A DNA stretch of 64,000 bases from Chitinophaga pinensis (GCA_943329075.2 CALQCM020000015.1:1-64000), one strand, 5' to 3'. Shown: positions 1 through 8,688, counted from the first letter of the stretch. Notes: generated by a model from the letters alone, not told the origin. Numbers and translations are program-made.

Positions 1-1275
1 CATCTGCTCGTGATACGCGAGCGGAATGCGCATCAGATTGACGCGGTCTTCAATGCGATCGAGCCGCGCCAGATACTCGGCGATTTTGCTGCGGTCGGCA
101 TTTCCCGCCACTTCCGCCTCGAGAAATTTCAGTTCGCCGTAGTTGCGGTAGATGCGCGAACGGATGCGCCACTGATACAGCGCCGGCAGCACGCGCGCCA
201 GCGGCAGCACCAGGGCCAGCAGCGGCACCAGCAGCACGATCAGGCGGTCGACCAGATTGGCGGCCCAGAACGGCAGGAAACGCTGCAGAAACGGTTCGCC
301 GGATTTGTAATAACGCTCGGCGGCGGCATTCATTGGAAAATCCACATCCCGGGTCGAGGGGAATTTGTCTTCGACTGCAAACAGGCTGGGCCGGCTGTGT
401 ATCTCCTTGACCGCAGCCGCCATCAGATTGGCGATCGCCGGGTGCAGATCGTCGCGCACCACCAGATTCGCGGTGGTCGCCACCAGATGCACGTCCTGTG
501 CCGGAATATCGCGGTTCAAATCAATCGCGCCGCGCGGCAGCACCACCACCGAGAGGTGCGGAAAATGTTTCGGGTACGCGTCGGCCTGGCTGAGGCTCAT
601 CAGGCGCACGCTCTGGTCGTGCAACAGGCCGCGCACCGCTTTGGATTGCGCCGAAGCAACGAACAGCGCGGCGTCCAGTCGACCTTCGCGCAGGGCCTTC
701 GCCGCCGCTTCACCGGTCAGTTCATGGCCCTTCATTTTCGGCTCGTCGACGCCGTTGACATGCAGCAGGTCGCGCGCGAGCTTGCGCGTGCCGCTGCCCT
801 CGGGGCCGATGGCAAGGCGCTTGCCCTTTAACTGCGAGATGCGGTCCATGCTCGCGCCACCGCGGTAAAAGACCCACACCGGTTCGTAATACATGGCGCC
901 CAGCGACTCGAGATCCATGTTCTCTTCGTTGTTGGTAATGCCGCCCTGGATGAACGCGATGTCCACGTCAGGATCGTCGGCGGCCAGCAGTTTGAAATTC
1001 TCGACCGAACCCGAGGTCGTGCGCACATCGAGCTTGATGCCGTAACTGTCGAGGATGTCGGCATACTGCCCGGCGAAGAAATAGTAGGCGCCGTCCTCGG
1101 CACCGGTGGCAATCGTCACGCGACTGGGCGGCGCCGGTTTGATGAACATCGCCGCCACGGCGAAACCCAGCACCACCAGCAGCAGCACCGGCCACCACGC
1201 CAGAAACATGTCGCGCAGCGAAATGGTCTCGCCCTGCGGCATGCGGAACATTTTCCGTTTTTCCTCGACTGCCAT
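1..1275 (-). CDS. TAXI family TRAP transporter solute-binding protein, membrane-anchored (3' end beyond window)
   Basis: Reading leftwards from an ATG at 1275 gives an open frame of about 425 codons that runs off the window edge. After a short cytoplasmic start (MAVEEKRKMF) there is a membrane segment around residues 25-48. A periplasmic binding domain follows with TAXI-family features: VTIATGAEDGAYYFFAGQY near residue 60, then GSVENFKLL, FIQGG and the IGPEGSGTRKLARDLL stretch. Near the visible end a second hydrophobic segment (LIVLLVPLLALVLPLARV) is followed by a basic, coiled region. Soluble TAXI receptors have a cleavable signal and end after the binding domain, so this is the long, double-anchored form. 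No TRAP permease is visible. The MFS gene is divergent, 87 bp away. The substrate is unknown. Confidence 0.8.
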   Translation of the reverse strand, partial: MAVEEKRKMFRMPQGETISLRDMFLAWWPVLLLVVLGFAVAAMFIKPAPPSRVTIATGAEDGAYYFFAGQYADILDSYGIKLDVRTTSGSVENFKLLAADDPDVDIAFIQGGITNNEENMDLESLGAMYYEPVWVFYRGGASMDRISQLKGKRLAIGPEGSGTRKLARDLLHVNGVDEPKMKGHELTGEAAAKALREGRLDAALFVASAQSKAVRGLLHDQSVRLMSLSQADAYPKHFPHLSVVVLPRGAIDLNRDIPAQDVHLVATTANLVVRDDLHPAIANLMAAAVKEIHSRPSLFAVEDKFPSTRDVDFPMNAAAERYYKSGEPFLQRFLPFWAANLVDRLIVLLVPLLALVLPLARVLPALYQWRIRSRIYRNYGELKFLEAEVAGNADRSKIAEYLARLDRIEDRVNLMRIPLAYHEQM

Positions 1276-1362
1276 TGCGCGCCCTCCGGGAAATGCTGTG
1301 GTTATTCTTGCCGCGGCCCGCGGTTCGCGGGAAAATCGATGCATTCCTGCTGCGTGTGATCC

Positions 1363-2598
1363 ATGATACAAGAAGAGGTCGCCCGGCACACCCCGCGCCG
1401 CGGCATTGGGTACAACACGTTTGCCGGAACAACAATGTATCTGATGGTTTTTCTCAACGTCATTATTCACGGCTGCCAGGTCGGCAGCCGCGTGGTGATG
1501 GCGTTGTTTGCAATCAAGCTCGGTGCCAGCCCGTTTGCGATCGGCCTGATGGTCGCGCTGTATTCGATCCCGCCGCTGTGCTTCGGCGTTTACGCCGGCC
1601 GCGTCACCGACCGTTACGGCGTGCGCGGCCCGATGATTCTCGGCGCCGTGTTATGCGGCGCCGGCATGCTGCTGCCGTATTGCTGGCCCTCCATCCCGGG
1701 CCTGTTCTGCTCGGCGGTGACGATCGGCTTCTCATTCATGTTTTACACGGTGGCGGTGCAGAACCTGACCGGCGCCTGGGGCCCGCGCGAACAACGCGCG
1801 CAGAATTTCAGTACGCTGAGTCTCGGCTATTCGATCTCGGGCCTGTGCGGGCCGGTGTTCGCCGGTTACGCCATCGAATACGCCGGCCATCAGACCGCCT
1901 ATCTCTGTTTTGCCATCAGCACCCTCATTCCACTGCTGACACTGCTGCTGTATCGCCCGTTGCGCGAATTCGAGCCGCCGCAGGCCGCGCCATCAAGCGG
2001 CAACGCGCTGGAACTGCTGCGCCAGCCGGAACTGCGCAAGGTGCTGATCAACAGCGCGCTGGTGGTCAGCGGCTGGGACCTCTACATGTTTTATCTGCCG
2101 ATCTACGGCGACTCGATCGGTCTGCCGGCCTCGCGCATCGGCACCATCCTCGGCACCTTTGCCGCGGCCACTTTCGTCATGCGTTTCAGCCTGCCTTACC
2201 TGACCAAGCGGTTTCCGGCGCGCAACGTGCTGTCGGTGTCGATGTTTGCGGGTGCGGCGCTGTTCACCGCCTTTCCCTTCGTCAGCGATATCTGGATGCT
2301 GTCAGCGCTGTCGTTCGGCATCGGACTCGCACTCGGTTGCGGCCAGCCGATCACGCTGCTGATGAGCTTTAACCGTTCGCCGGAAGGGCGCTCCGGCGAA
2401 GTCACTGGTATCCGCTTCGCGCTCAACCATTTCATGCACTCGGCGGTGCCGGTCACCGCCGGCGCGCTGGCCTCAGTGCTGGGACTGGCACCGGTCTTCA
2501 TCATCAACGCGGGGATCCTCGCCTACAGCGGTCATCTGACACGCACCGTGCGCGCCACGGTGCAGGCGGCGCCGCCGGCCGCACCGCCGGCCGGATAA
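1363..2598 (+). CDS. MFS transporter
   Basis: A 411-residue polytopic protein with about twelve hydrophobic segments, the usual MFS length. The loop after the second segment carries the MFS motif A-like signature GRVTDRYGVRGPM (about residues 78-90). The central loop contains REFEPPQAAPSSGNALELL, which separates two six-helix halves. It is probably a secondary transporter in the inner membrane exporting or importing a small solute; the sequence does not show which. The C-terminus is Ala/Pro-rich. It converges with the cyclase-FHA gene, leaving only 7 bp. The divergent TAXI receptor shares its upstream region. Confidence 0.85.
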   Translation: MIQEEVARHTPRRGIGYNTFAGTTMYLMVFLNVIIHGCQVGSRVVMALFAIKLGASPFAIGLMVALYSIPPLCFGVYAGRVTDRYGVRGPMILGAVLCGAGMLLPYCWPSIPGLFCSAVTIGFSFMFYTVAVQNLTGAWGPREQRAQNFSTLSLGYSISGLCGPVFAGYAIEYAGHQTAYLCFAISTLIPLLTLLLYRPLREFEPPQAAPSSGNALELLRQPELRKVLINSALVVSGWDLYMFYLPIYGDSIGLPASRIGTILGTFAAATFVMRFSLPYLTKRFPARNVLSVSMFAGAALFTAFPFVSDIWMLSALSFGIGLALGCGQPITLLMSFNRSPEGRSGEVTGIRFALNHFMHSAVPVTAGALASVLGLAPVFIINAGILAYSGHLTRTVRATVQAAPPAAPPAG

Positions 2599-2605
2599 AC
2601 GCGTC

Positions 2606-3493
2606 TTACTCGACGCGAAACCGGATCGCTTCCTCGTTCGCCTCGCCGGCGGCATGGCCGAAGGTGATCGCGCCGCTGCCGTGCATGATCATTTCCTCGC
2701 GGCGCAGCTTGAGCTGGTCGCCGTTTTCCATCATGACGAAGGTGCCGTTCGAACTCAGGTCGCTCAGCACGTATTTGTCCTTGCGCCGTTCAATGCGCGC
2801 GTGGTTGCGTGATGCCATCTTGTCTTTAAGCACGATGTCGTTGCCGGCGTCGCGCCCCATCGTCATCGACGAAACGACGACGATTTCGCGCGCGCCCTGT
2901 CGCAGATACATGCGGGAAATACCTGCCGCCGCCAGCACCGCCTCAAAACGCCCGGGCATCTGCGTGTACTCGCTGCTCTCCTGCCATTGCACTTCGTGCA
3001 CCGACATGCCGTCTTCACGGCCGCTGGCCGGAAACGCCTCAAGGGGCCGCGTCACACTGCGCAGGTGGATCGCCAGTTGTTCGACGGTGTCGCCGGTGGT
3101 GATGATCTGCCCGCTGGCAGCGAACTGCGTCATGCGCGTGGCGATCTTCACGGTGTCACCGTAAACATTATCGCCATCAAGCAATACGGGGCCGTAATGC
3201 AGCCCGACGCGTATGCCGATGCGCAGTGGCTGGCCCGCGACACGAATGCCCAGACCGGTCTGCATGTCGCAGGCCGCGGTCACCGCCTTGGCCGGATCTG
3301 CAAACAGGCAAATCAGACCGTCGCCGACCGCCTTGGCAACACGTCCGCCGTTGACGGCCACCGCTTTTTCGAAAAGATCGAGGCAGCCACGCAATTCACG
3401 AAAGGCCACTTCGTCGCCAAGTGTTTCGTATAAACGCGTGCTGTCGCAGATGTCGACCAGCAACACCGTCAGATTTTCCCTGCTCTCAGTCAT
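2606..3493 (-). CDS. Class III adenylate/guanylate cyclase domain protein with C-terminal FHA domain
   Basis: A 295-residue soluble protein. Residues 7-170 form a class III nucleotidyl cyclase domain: the metal-binding aspartates lie in LLVDICDST and KAVGDGLICLF, and GDTVKIATRM matches the region carrying the transition-state Asn/Arg. Residues 195-290 form a FHA phosphothreonine-recognition domain (MGRDAGNDIVL, ASRNHARIE, LSDLSSNGTFV). It probably makes a cyclic nucleotide, or acts as a cyclase-like sensor, gated by binding a phosphorylated partner. No Ser/Thr kinase is encoded nearby, so the partner is unknown. There is no signal peptide or membrane segment. It is transcribed alone, convergent with the MFS gene. 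Confidence 0.85.
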   Translation of the reverse strand: MTESRENLTVLLVDICDSTRLYETLGDEVAFRELRGCLDLFEKAVAVNGGRVAKAVGDGLICLFADPAKAVTAACDMQTGLGIRVAGQPLRIGIRVGLHYGPVLLDGDNVYGDTVKIATRMTQFAASGQIITTGDTVEQLAIHLRSVTRPLEAFPASGREDGMSVHEVQWQESSEYTQMPGRFEAVLAAAGISRMYLRQGAREIVVVSSMTMGRDAGNDIVLKDKMASRNHARIERRKDKYVLSDLSSNGTFVMMENGDQLKLRREEMIMHGSGAITFGHAAGEANEEAIRFRVE

Positions 3494-3616
3494 TGTATTG
3501 CGGCCGGGTTATGACCTGTCCCGCTGAACGAATGGCCTAAGCATAACAGCATTCCAAATCACAATTTGAAGACAAGCGGGCGTATTCATGCAAATACGCC
3601 GCGCGCTTGAACGCAA

Positions 3617-3654
3617 TAAAAAAGCCCTGATTGAAGTTTCGCTTCAATCAGGGC
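3617..3654 (-). terminator. Rho-independent terminator of the flavin dehydrogenase gene
   Basis: A perfect 13-bp stem (3624-3636 with 3642-3654) and a 5-nt loop. Read on the reverse strand it is followed by a T-run (the A-run at 3618-3623). It lies 49 bp past the stop of the flavoprotein gene. Confidence 0.85.
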
Positions 3655-3702
3655 CCGCCGTGTTTCCGGCCGGTGACCGGGGCCTGCGCCCCGCACCGTT
3701 TT

Positions 3703-5310
3703 TTAGCGGCGTGCGGCCTTGCGTGCGGCCGGTTTGCGCGCTGCCGGCTTTTTGCTCTTCACGCTTTTTGCGCTCTTGGCGCTCTTGGCGCTCTTGGCGC
3801 TCTTGGCGCTCTTGGCCTTCTTCGCCGTTTTGCCGCTGCTGGCGACTGCCGCGCGCCCGGCGATGCGGCCGAAGACGACACCCGACATCAGGCCGCTGCC
3901 CAGCGCGTAGTTGTAGTGGAACAACCCGCCAACCATTTCACCGCAGGCATAGAGCCCCGGCATCGGTTTCCAGTCGCTCGCCACCACCTGGCACTGTTCG
4001 TTGACCTTGAGGCCGCCGAAGGTAAAGGTGATGCCGCCAGTGACGGGCCAGCAAAGATAAGGCGGTTTGTCGAGCTTCTGCGCCCAGTTGGTCTTCGCCG
4101 GTTCGATGCCTTCGGTGCGATGACCGTCGAGCACCGCCGGATTGAAGGCACCGCCCTTGGCCGCCGCCGCGTTGTAGGCGTTGAGCGTTTTGAGTGCCTG
4201 CTTCTTGTCGATCTTCAGCTGATCGATCAGGCCTTCAAGCGTGTCCGAGCGGAACGGCTCGCTCGACGAGTAACGCGGCTCCAGCAGATCGAGCACCTTG
4301 CTGTCGAAGATCTGGTAGGAGAGGCTCTTCGGCTGCTGCAGGATCATGCCGCCGTATTTGGCGTAGGTATACGAATTGAAGTCAGCGCCCTCATCGACCC
4401 AGCGGTTGCCTTCGACGTTGAGCATGACGCCCTGCGTGTAGGAAAGCCGGTTGGTCTTGTCGGTCATGTCGCGGCGGCCGTAGTCGGGTGCGGTGGCAAC
4501 GATCGGCGTCGCATGACAGCCGCTCCAGTGGCCCCACGGCATGGCGCCAATGTCGAGCGCCATCTTCAGGCCGTCACCGTAGTTGAAGTTCGAGCCGCGC
4601 ACCTTGGCGTGGTCCCACGGCTTGCCGAGGTAACGCAGGCGCCATTCCGGATTGGTTTCAAAACCACCGCTACCGAGGATCACCGCCTTCGCAGTGAGCG
4701 TCTGCAGGCCTTTCGGCGAGCGCACCACCACACCGCTGACGCGGCCGCTTTTGTCCTGCGTGAGGCTGACCACCGCGTGGTCATAACGAATATCGACGCC
4801 GACCTTTTCGCCGGTCTCGAACCAGGTCTTCGACAGGCCGACACCTTCATGCACGGTGCGAATGATGGCGCCGACCGGCCATTTGATCTTGCCCTCGACC
4901 TTGATGCCCATGACCGATTGCGCGAGTTCGAACTTGTGGCGGCCGGTGTCCTGCAGCCAGCACATCGCATCCCACGATTCTTCGATCAGAATTTTCGACA
5001 GCACCGGGTCGGTGCGGCCTTCGGTCACGCGCATCAGGTCTTCGCGGAAAAGCTCGGCGGTGTACGGTTTGACGCCGGCGTGAAAGCCCGGATATTTTTG
5101 CTCGACGTCGGGCACGAAACGGGCGACATCGCTGGCTTTGTTGAAGACGTGGCGGAAAATTGCGCCGGAAAAATGCGTGTTGCCGCCGCGCTGTTCCTTC
5201 GGCGCCTTTTCAAGCAGCACGACTTTTTTCGCGCCGGCTTCACGCGCCGCCACCGCGGCCGAAAACGCGGCATTGCCGCCACCTACAACGATTACATCGA
5301 AACTGCTCAT
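3703..5310 (-). CDS. FAD-dependent dehydrogenase (tricarballylate dehydrogenase / fumarate reductase flavoprotein-like) with lysine-rich tail
   Basis: A 535-residue flavoprotein starting at 5310, where GGAGG lies 6 nt upstream of ATG. The N-terminus is a dinucleotide-binding fold (DVIVVGGGNAAFSAAVAA). GGNTHFSGA and GSGGFETN follow, and near the C-terminus there is an FAD-closing segment (PGLYACGEMVGG, YALGSGLMSGVVFG). This layout matches TcuA-type tricarballylate dehydrogenases and soluble fumarate-reductase-like enzymes, so the substrate is probably a polycarboxylate. The last ~40 residues are an unusual Ala/Lys/Ser/Arg tail with tandem AKS units encoded by a 9-bp repeat (3772-3816). The GntR gene is divergent and is its likely regulator. 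The exact substrate is inferred from family membership. Confidence 0.8.
   Translation of the reverse strand: MSSFDVIVVGGGNAAFSAAVAAREAGAKKVVLLEKAPKEQRGGNTHFSGAIFRHVFNKASDVARFVPDVEQKYPGFHAGVKPYTAELFREDLMRVTEGRTDPVLSKILIEESWDAMCWLQDTGRHKFELAQSVMGIKVEGKIKWPVGAIIRTVHEGVGLSKTWFETGEKVGVDIRYDHAVVSLTQDKSGRVSGVVVRSPKGLQTLTAKAVILGSGGFETNPEWRLRYLGKPWDHAKVRGSNFNYGDGLKMALDIGAMPWGHWSGCHATPIVATAPDYGRRDMTDKTNRLSYTQGVMLNVEGNRWVDEGADFNSYTYAKYGGMILQQPKSLSYQIFDSKVLDLLEPRYSSSEPFRSDTLEGLIDQLKIDKKQALKTLNAYNAAAAKGGAFNPAVLDGHRTEGIEPAKTNWAQKLDKPPYLCWPVTGGITFTFGGLKVNEQCQVVASDWKPMPGLYACGEMVGGLFHYNYALGSGLMSGVVFGRIAGRAAVASSGKTAKKAKSAKSAKSAKSAKSAKSVKSKKPAARKPAARKAARR
3772..3816. repeat. Five perfect tandem copies of a 9-bp unit (gctcttggc)
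   Basis: The repeat lies inside the coding region of the flavin dehydrogenase tail, and each unit encodes Ala-Lys-Ser. Because units are 9 bp, gain or loss would change tail length without a frameshift. Confidence 0.95.
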
Positions 5311-5372
5311 CGACAGCCTCCGTGATTGATCTGAAAGGGAAAACCAGACTTGCGCAAGCGCATTGCATCCAG

Positions 5373-5382
5373 TTGTATACAA
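5373..5382. promoter_or_regulatory. Candidate operator for the adjacent GntR/FCD regulator
   Basis: The perfect palindrome TTGTATACAA lies in the 138-bp divergent gap between the flavin dehydrogenase and the GntR gene. GntR proteins of the FCD subfamily commonly bind short dyads of the form TNGTATACNA. The placement fits auto-regulation and control of the dehydrogenase. Binding is inferred. Confidence 0.55.
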
Positions 5383-5448
5383 TAGTATCCTACTGTCCGA
5401 TCCAAGGTCAAGAACGGCACCCCGCCGCTCTCTGCGAGAAACGTTGAT

Positions 5449-6141
5449 ATGCCGACAACACGAGCCAAAACGCCCGCCGCCAAGCGCAAGAACGGCGGCG
5501 TTTCGCTGGCCGAGCGCGTCTATGCCGACCTTAAAACGGCGCTGCACACGGCGCACTTCGAACCGGGTGAGCGCATCCGCGAAGAAGCCGTTGCCACATG
5601 GCTGAAAGTCAGCCGCACGCCGGTGCGCGAAGCGCTGCGGCGGCTGACCTCGGAAAATCTGCTGGTCTCGACCGAACACGGGCTGGCCGTGCCGCAACTC
5701 AGCCGCAACCAGATTTTCGAGCTCTACGCCATTCGCGAAGTGCTCGAAGGTGCCGCTGCCGCGCTCGCCGCGCGCCACGCCTCGCCCACCGAGGTGGCAT
5801 TTCTCAAACAGATCCTGCTCGAACAGGCGGCGGCGAGAACCGACGAAGCGCGCCTGCTCGCCGCGAACAAGGAACTGCACGACTGCATCTACCGCGCCGC
5901 CAACAACCGCTATCTCGTACGTACACTGCAGTCGCTGCAGGATGAACTCGCGCAGCTGCGCGGCACCACCTTCTCCTGGCCGCAACGGCCGGGCGCGGCG
6001 TTGAAGGAACACACGGCCATCGTCAACGCAATCGAACGGCACGATGCTGATGCCGCGGAAAAAGCGGCGCGCGCGCATGTCGCCGCTGCCCTGCACATCC
6101 GCCTGATGATCATGCGGCGTGACGTCGAAAAGAAAACCTGA
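5449..6141 (+). CDS. GntR family transcriptional regulator (FadR-type, FCD domain)
   Basis: A 230-residue protein. Residues 20-90 form the winged helix with the GntR signature (GERIREEAVATWLKVSRTPVREALRRL as its core, about residues 40-66). Residues 100-220 form an all-helical FCD effector domain: ELYAIREVLEGAAAALAA, then helices containing ELHDCIYRAANN and EHTAIVNAIERHDADAAEKAARAH, whose His and Asp residues could bind a metal and a carboxylate ligand. It starts with a lysine/arginine-rich N-terminus. It is divergent from the flavin dehydrogenase, and a palindrome at 5373-5382 is a likely binding site. The ligand is probably a di- or tricarboxylate; that is inference from context. Confidence 0.9.
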   Translation: MPTTRAKTPAAKRKNGGVSLAERVYADLKTALHTAHFEPGERIREEAVATWLKVSRTPVREALRRLTSENLLVSTEHGLAVPQLSRNQIFELYAIREVLEGAAAALAARHASPTEVAFLKQILLEQAAARTDEARLLAANKELHDCIYRAANNRYLVRTLQSLQDELAQLRGTTFSWPQRPGAALKEHTAIVNAIERHDADAAEKAARAHVAAALHIRLMIMRRDVEKKT

Positions 6142-6183
6142 TCTTTTCATGACGCACGGCCCCGGCGCATCCGCCGCGCGCCA

Positions 6184-6213
6184 TATGACTTCCCGCGCAT
6201 ACGCCCTTACAAT
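6184..6213 (+). promoter_or_regulatory. Possible sigma-70-type promoter upstream of the MmgE/PrpD gene
   Basis: A -10-like TACAAT (6208-6213) sits 18 nt after a weak -35-like TATGAC (6184-6189), about 75 bp before the start codon. The match is modest and unsupported by other evidence. Confidence 0.3.
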
Positions 6214-6288
6214 AGGGTGAAAACCCGCCGCAGCTGCCGGAACTGAGTGCCACCGGCGGCGCGCGGCCTACCGCCGAGGAGAACACGC

Positions 6289-7665
6289 ATGAATTTCGAC
6301 CGCCGCGCGATTGCCGCCCCCACCCGCGAACTCGCCGACTGGATCTCGACGCTTAAATTCGACGACCTGCCGCAGCGCACGCGCGATGTCGCGCGCATTG
6401 CCCTGCTCGACACGCTGGGTGCCGGACTTTACGGCTTCAATACGCCGTGGACACAAAAACTGCTGACCTGGGTGAAACGCGGCGGCAGCGGCACCGAAGC
6501 GCGCGTCTGGACGGAACAAGCGGCGAGCTTGCGCAGCGCCGATGCCGCGCTGGTCAACGGTGTGGCCGTGCACGCCTTCGAGCTCGACGATTATCACAAC
6601 GCCAAGCTGCATTGCGGCGCCGCGGTGATCCCGGCCGCACTCGCCGTCGCCGAGCGCTTGAACAGCAGCGGCCGCGATCTGCTCACCGCCATCGTTGCCG
6701 GCTATGAAGTCATGATCCGCTCAAGCCTTGCATTGAATCCGTCGGCGGCGCGTTTGCGCGGCTGGCACCTCACCGGCGTCACCGGCCCCTTCGGCGCCGC
6801 CGCCGCCTGCGCCGTGTTGCTGAAACTGAATGCGGAAGAATCTGCGTGGGCGCTCGGACTGGCCGGCACGCAGGGCGCCGGGCTGTGGGCCTTCAACGCC
6901 GACGGCACCATGAGCAAACGCCTGCATCCGGGCAAGGCCGCGCACTCCGGGGTGCTCGCTGCAGAACTCGCGCAACTCGGCTTCAGCGGGCCGACCTCGA
7001 TTTACGAATTCGCAGACGGCGGTGTGCTCAAAGCCTTCTCCGACCATTCGGACCCGGCGCCGCTGACACGCGATCTGGGCCGCGTCTTTCATGTCGACAA
7101 CAATTCGATCAAACCCTACTGCTGCTGCGGCAGCACGCACGCCTACATCGACGCTGCGCTGGCGTTGCGCAAGAAACTCGGCGCACCGTGGGACACCAGG
7201 AAAAAAGTCCGTGTCGGCACCTGCAAGGTGGTCGATGTGCAATGCGGCTTCGATTATGTGCCGAGTTCGGCGCTCAATGCACAGATGAGCCTGCGTTATG
7301 CAGTTGCCGTGGCGCTGATGGATGGTGCGGCGCTGCCGGCGCAGTTTACCGATGCCAAAATGAACGACCCGGCCATCGTCGGCCTTGCCCAGGGCATGAC
7401 ACTGGTGCCCGACCCTGAACTCGATAAACTCTACCCGAAGGATTTTGCCGGCTGGGTGGCAGTCGAACATAACGGCACCTGGGAACGCGTCGACATTCTG
7501 AATCCGACCGGTTCAATCCACGTGCCGATCGACGCCGCCGGCATCACCGAAAAATTCCGCGGCATCAATCCGACACTCGACACTGATGCCATTGCCGCTG
7601 TTGCACTCTCAATCGAGAAACACACGGCGCGCGAGCTGCTCGACCTGCTCACGCGCAAACGTTAA
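6289..7665 (+). CDS. MmgE/PrpD family protein
   Basis: A 458-residue cytoplasmic protein. The start at 6289 is preferred to an upstream GTG because GAGGAG lies just before it. Family hallmarks are the N-terminal helical region (LLDTLGAGLYGFNTPW), VHAFELDDYHNAKLHCGAAVIP near residue 88, and GVTGPFGAAAACAVLL with MSKRLHPGKAAHSGV in the middle. The family includes 2-methylcitrate dehydratase, cis-aconitate decarboxylase and iminodisuccinate epimerase, so the reaction is probably dehydration, decarboxylation or epimerisation of a carboxylic acid. A Bug receptor gene begins 13 bp downstream and is very likely co-transcribed, which suggests the receptor delivers the substrate or a precursor. Confidence 0.85.
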   Translation: MNFDRRAIAAPTRELADWISTLKFDDLPQRTRDVARIALLDTLGAGLYGFNTPWTQKLLTWVKRGGSGTEARVWTEQAASLRSADAALVNGVAVHAFELDDYHNAKLHCGAAVIPAALAVAERLNSSGRDLLTAIVAGYEVMIRSSLALNPSAARLRGWHLTGVTGPFGAAAACAVLLKLNAEESAWALGLAGTQGAGLWAFNADGTMSKRLHPGKAAHSGVLAAELAQLGFSGPTSIYEFADGGVLKAFSDHSDPAPLTRDLGRVFHVDNNSIKPYCCCGSTHAYIDAALALRKKLGAPWDTRKKVRVGTCKVVDVQCGFDYVPSSALNAQMSLRYAVAVALMDGAALPAQFTDAKMNDPAIVGLAQGMTLVPDPELDKLYPKDFAGWVAVEHNGTWERVDILNPTGSIHVPIDAAGITEKFRGINPTLDTDAIAAVALSIEKHTARELLDLLTRKR

Positions 7666-7678
7666 CCGGGAGCCACAC

Positions 7679-8656
7679 ATGAAGATGATCAAAACCGCCA
7701 TCGTAATTGCAGCCATCGCCACTGTGTCGGCTATGCCGACGCTGGCGGCCGAAGCACAGAACGGGTATCCGACCAAACCGGTGCGGCTGATCGTGCCCTT
7801 CGCGCCCGGCGGCGGCACCGACATCGTCGCCCGCGCGTTGTCGAAAAATCTGACCGCGGCATTCGGCCAGTCGGTCGTAGTCGATAATCGTGCCGGCGGC
7901 GGCGGCACCATCGGCGCCGAAACCACGGTGCGCGCAGCACCCGACGGTTACACGCTGGCGATGGTCTCGGGCAGCTACGGCGCGAATGCAGCGCTGTTCA
8001 AGCTGTCCTACGACCCGATCAACGACATCACGCCGATCTCGCTGATCGGCGAAACCGGATTTCTCGTCTCGCTGCACCCGAGCGTGCAGGCAAAGACCAT
8101 TCCTGAACTGATCACGCTGGCCAAAGCCAAACCGAACAGCCTGAACTACGCATCAACCGGCACCGGCGGCATCACGCATCTGGCCACGGAACTGTTCGAC
8201 ATCATGGCCGGCACGAAGATGACGCACGTTCCATACAAGGGCACGGGCCCGGCGATCACCGACGTACTCGGCGGCCAGGTTCAACTGATTTTCGGCGCGT
8301 TGCCGGCCATGGTGCCGCAACACAAGGCCGGACGCCTGCGCGGCATCGCGGTGACCACCGGAAAACGTGTGGCCACGCTGCCGGATGTCCCGACCGTTGG
8401 CGAATCCCTGAAAGGTTATGAAGCCGTGCTCTGGTATGCAGCCTGGGGCCCGAAAAATCTGCCCAAAGAGATCGTTACGCGGTGGAACACGGAAATCGCC
8501 AAAGCCATGACCACGCCGGAACTGAAGGAACGCATGGCCTCGGAAGGACTCGAACCGGCCGGCGGCCCGCCGACCCAGCTTGCGGACATGCTCAACCGCG
8601 AAATTCCGAAATGGATCCGCGTCGTCAAGGAAGCCAACGTCAAGACGATCCAGTAA
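7679..8656 (+). CDS. Bug family (TctC-type) periplasmic solute-binding protein
   Basis: A 325-residue protein with a cleavable signal peptide (MKMIKTAIVIAAIATVSAM, cleavage after about residue 24). Bug-family landmarks follow: GYPTKPVRLIVPFAPGGGTDIVAR, VVDNRAGGGGTIGAE, RAAPDGYTL, YDPINDITPISLI, NYASTGTGGITHLATELF, HVPYKGTGPAITDVLGGQVQL. These receptors bind carboxylates for tripartite tricarboxylate transporters or act as sensors. No TctA/TctB is nearby. It follows the MmgE/PrpD gene closely. The start at 7679 follows GGGAG and gives the expected signal peptide. Confidence 0.9.
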   Translation: MKMIKTAIVIAAIATVSAMPTLAAEAQNGYPTKPVRLIVPFAPGGGTDIVARALSKNLTAAFGQSVVVDNRAGGGGTIGAETTVRAAPDGYTLAMVSGSYGANAALFKLSYDPINDITPISLIGETGFLVSLHPSVQAKTIPELITLAKAKPNSLNYASTGTGGITHLATELFDIMAGTKMTHVPYKGTGPAITDVLGGQVQLIFGALPAMVPQHKAGRLRGIAVTTGKRVATLPDVPTVGESLKGYEAVLWYAAWGPKNLPKEIVTRWNTEIAKAMTTPELKERMASEGLEPAGGPPTQLADMLNREIPKWIRVVKEANVKTIQ

Positions 8657-8668
8657 CGCCCGTGCGCT

Positions 8669-8688
8669 GCGGCCGCGTCAACGGCCGC
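8669..8688. terminator. GC-rich hairpin between convergent genes
   Basis: A 7-bp stem (8669-8675 with 8682-8688) overlaps the stop codon of the reverse-strand hydrolase. There is no U-run, so any termination role is tentative. Confidence 0.35.

Noticed and set aside
3631..5325. Long open frame on the plus strand over the flavin dehydrogenase gene
   Set aside because: It is antisense to a gene with clear family motifs, a ribosome-binding site and a terminator. Its composition is Arg/His/Ala-rich, as expected of a shadow frame in high-GC DNA.
5311..6150. Upstream extension of the flavin dehydrogenase to 815 codons
   Set aside because: It would overlap the divergent GntR gene; the ATG at 5310 has a GGAGG site and begins the FAD-binding fold.
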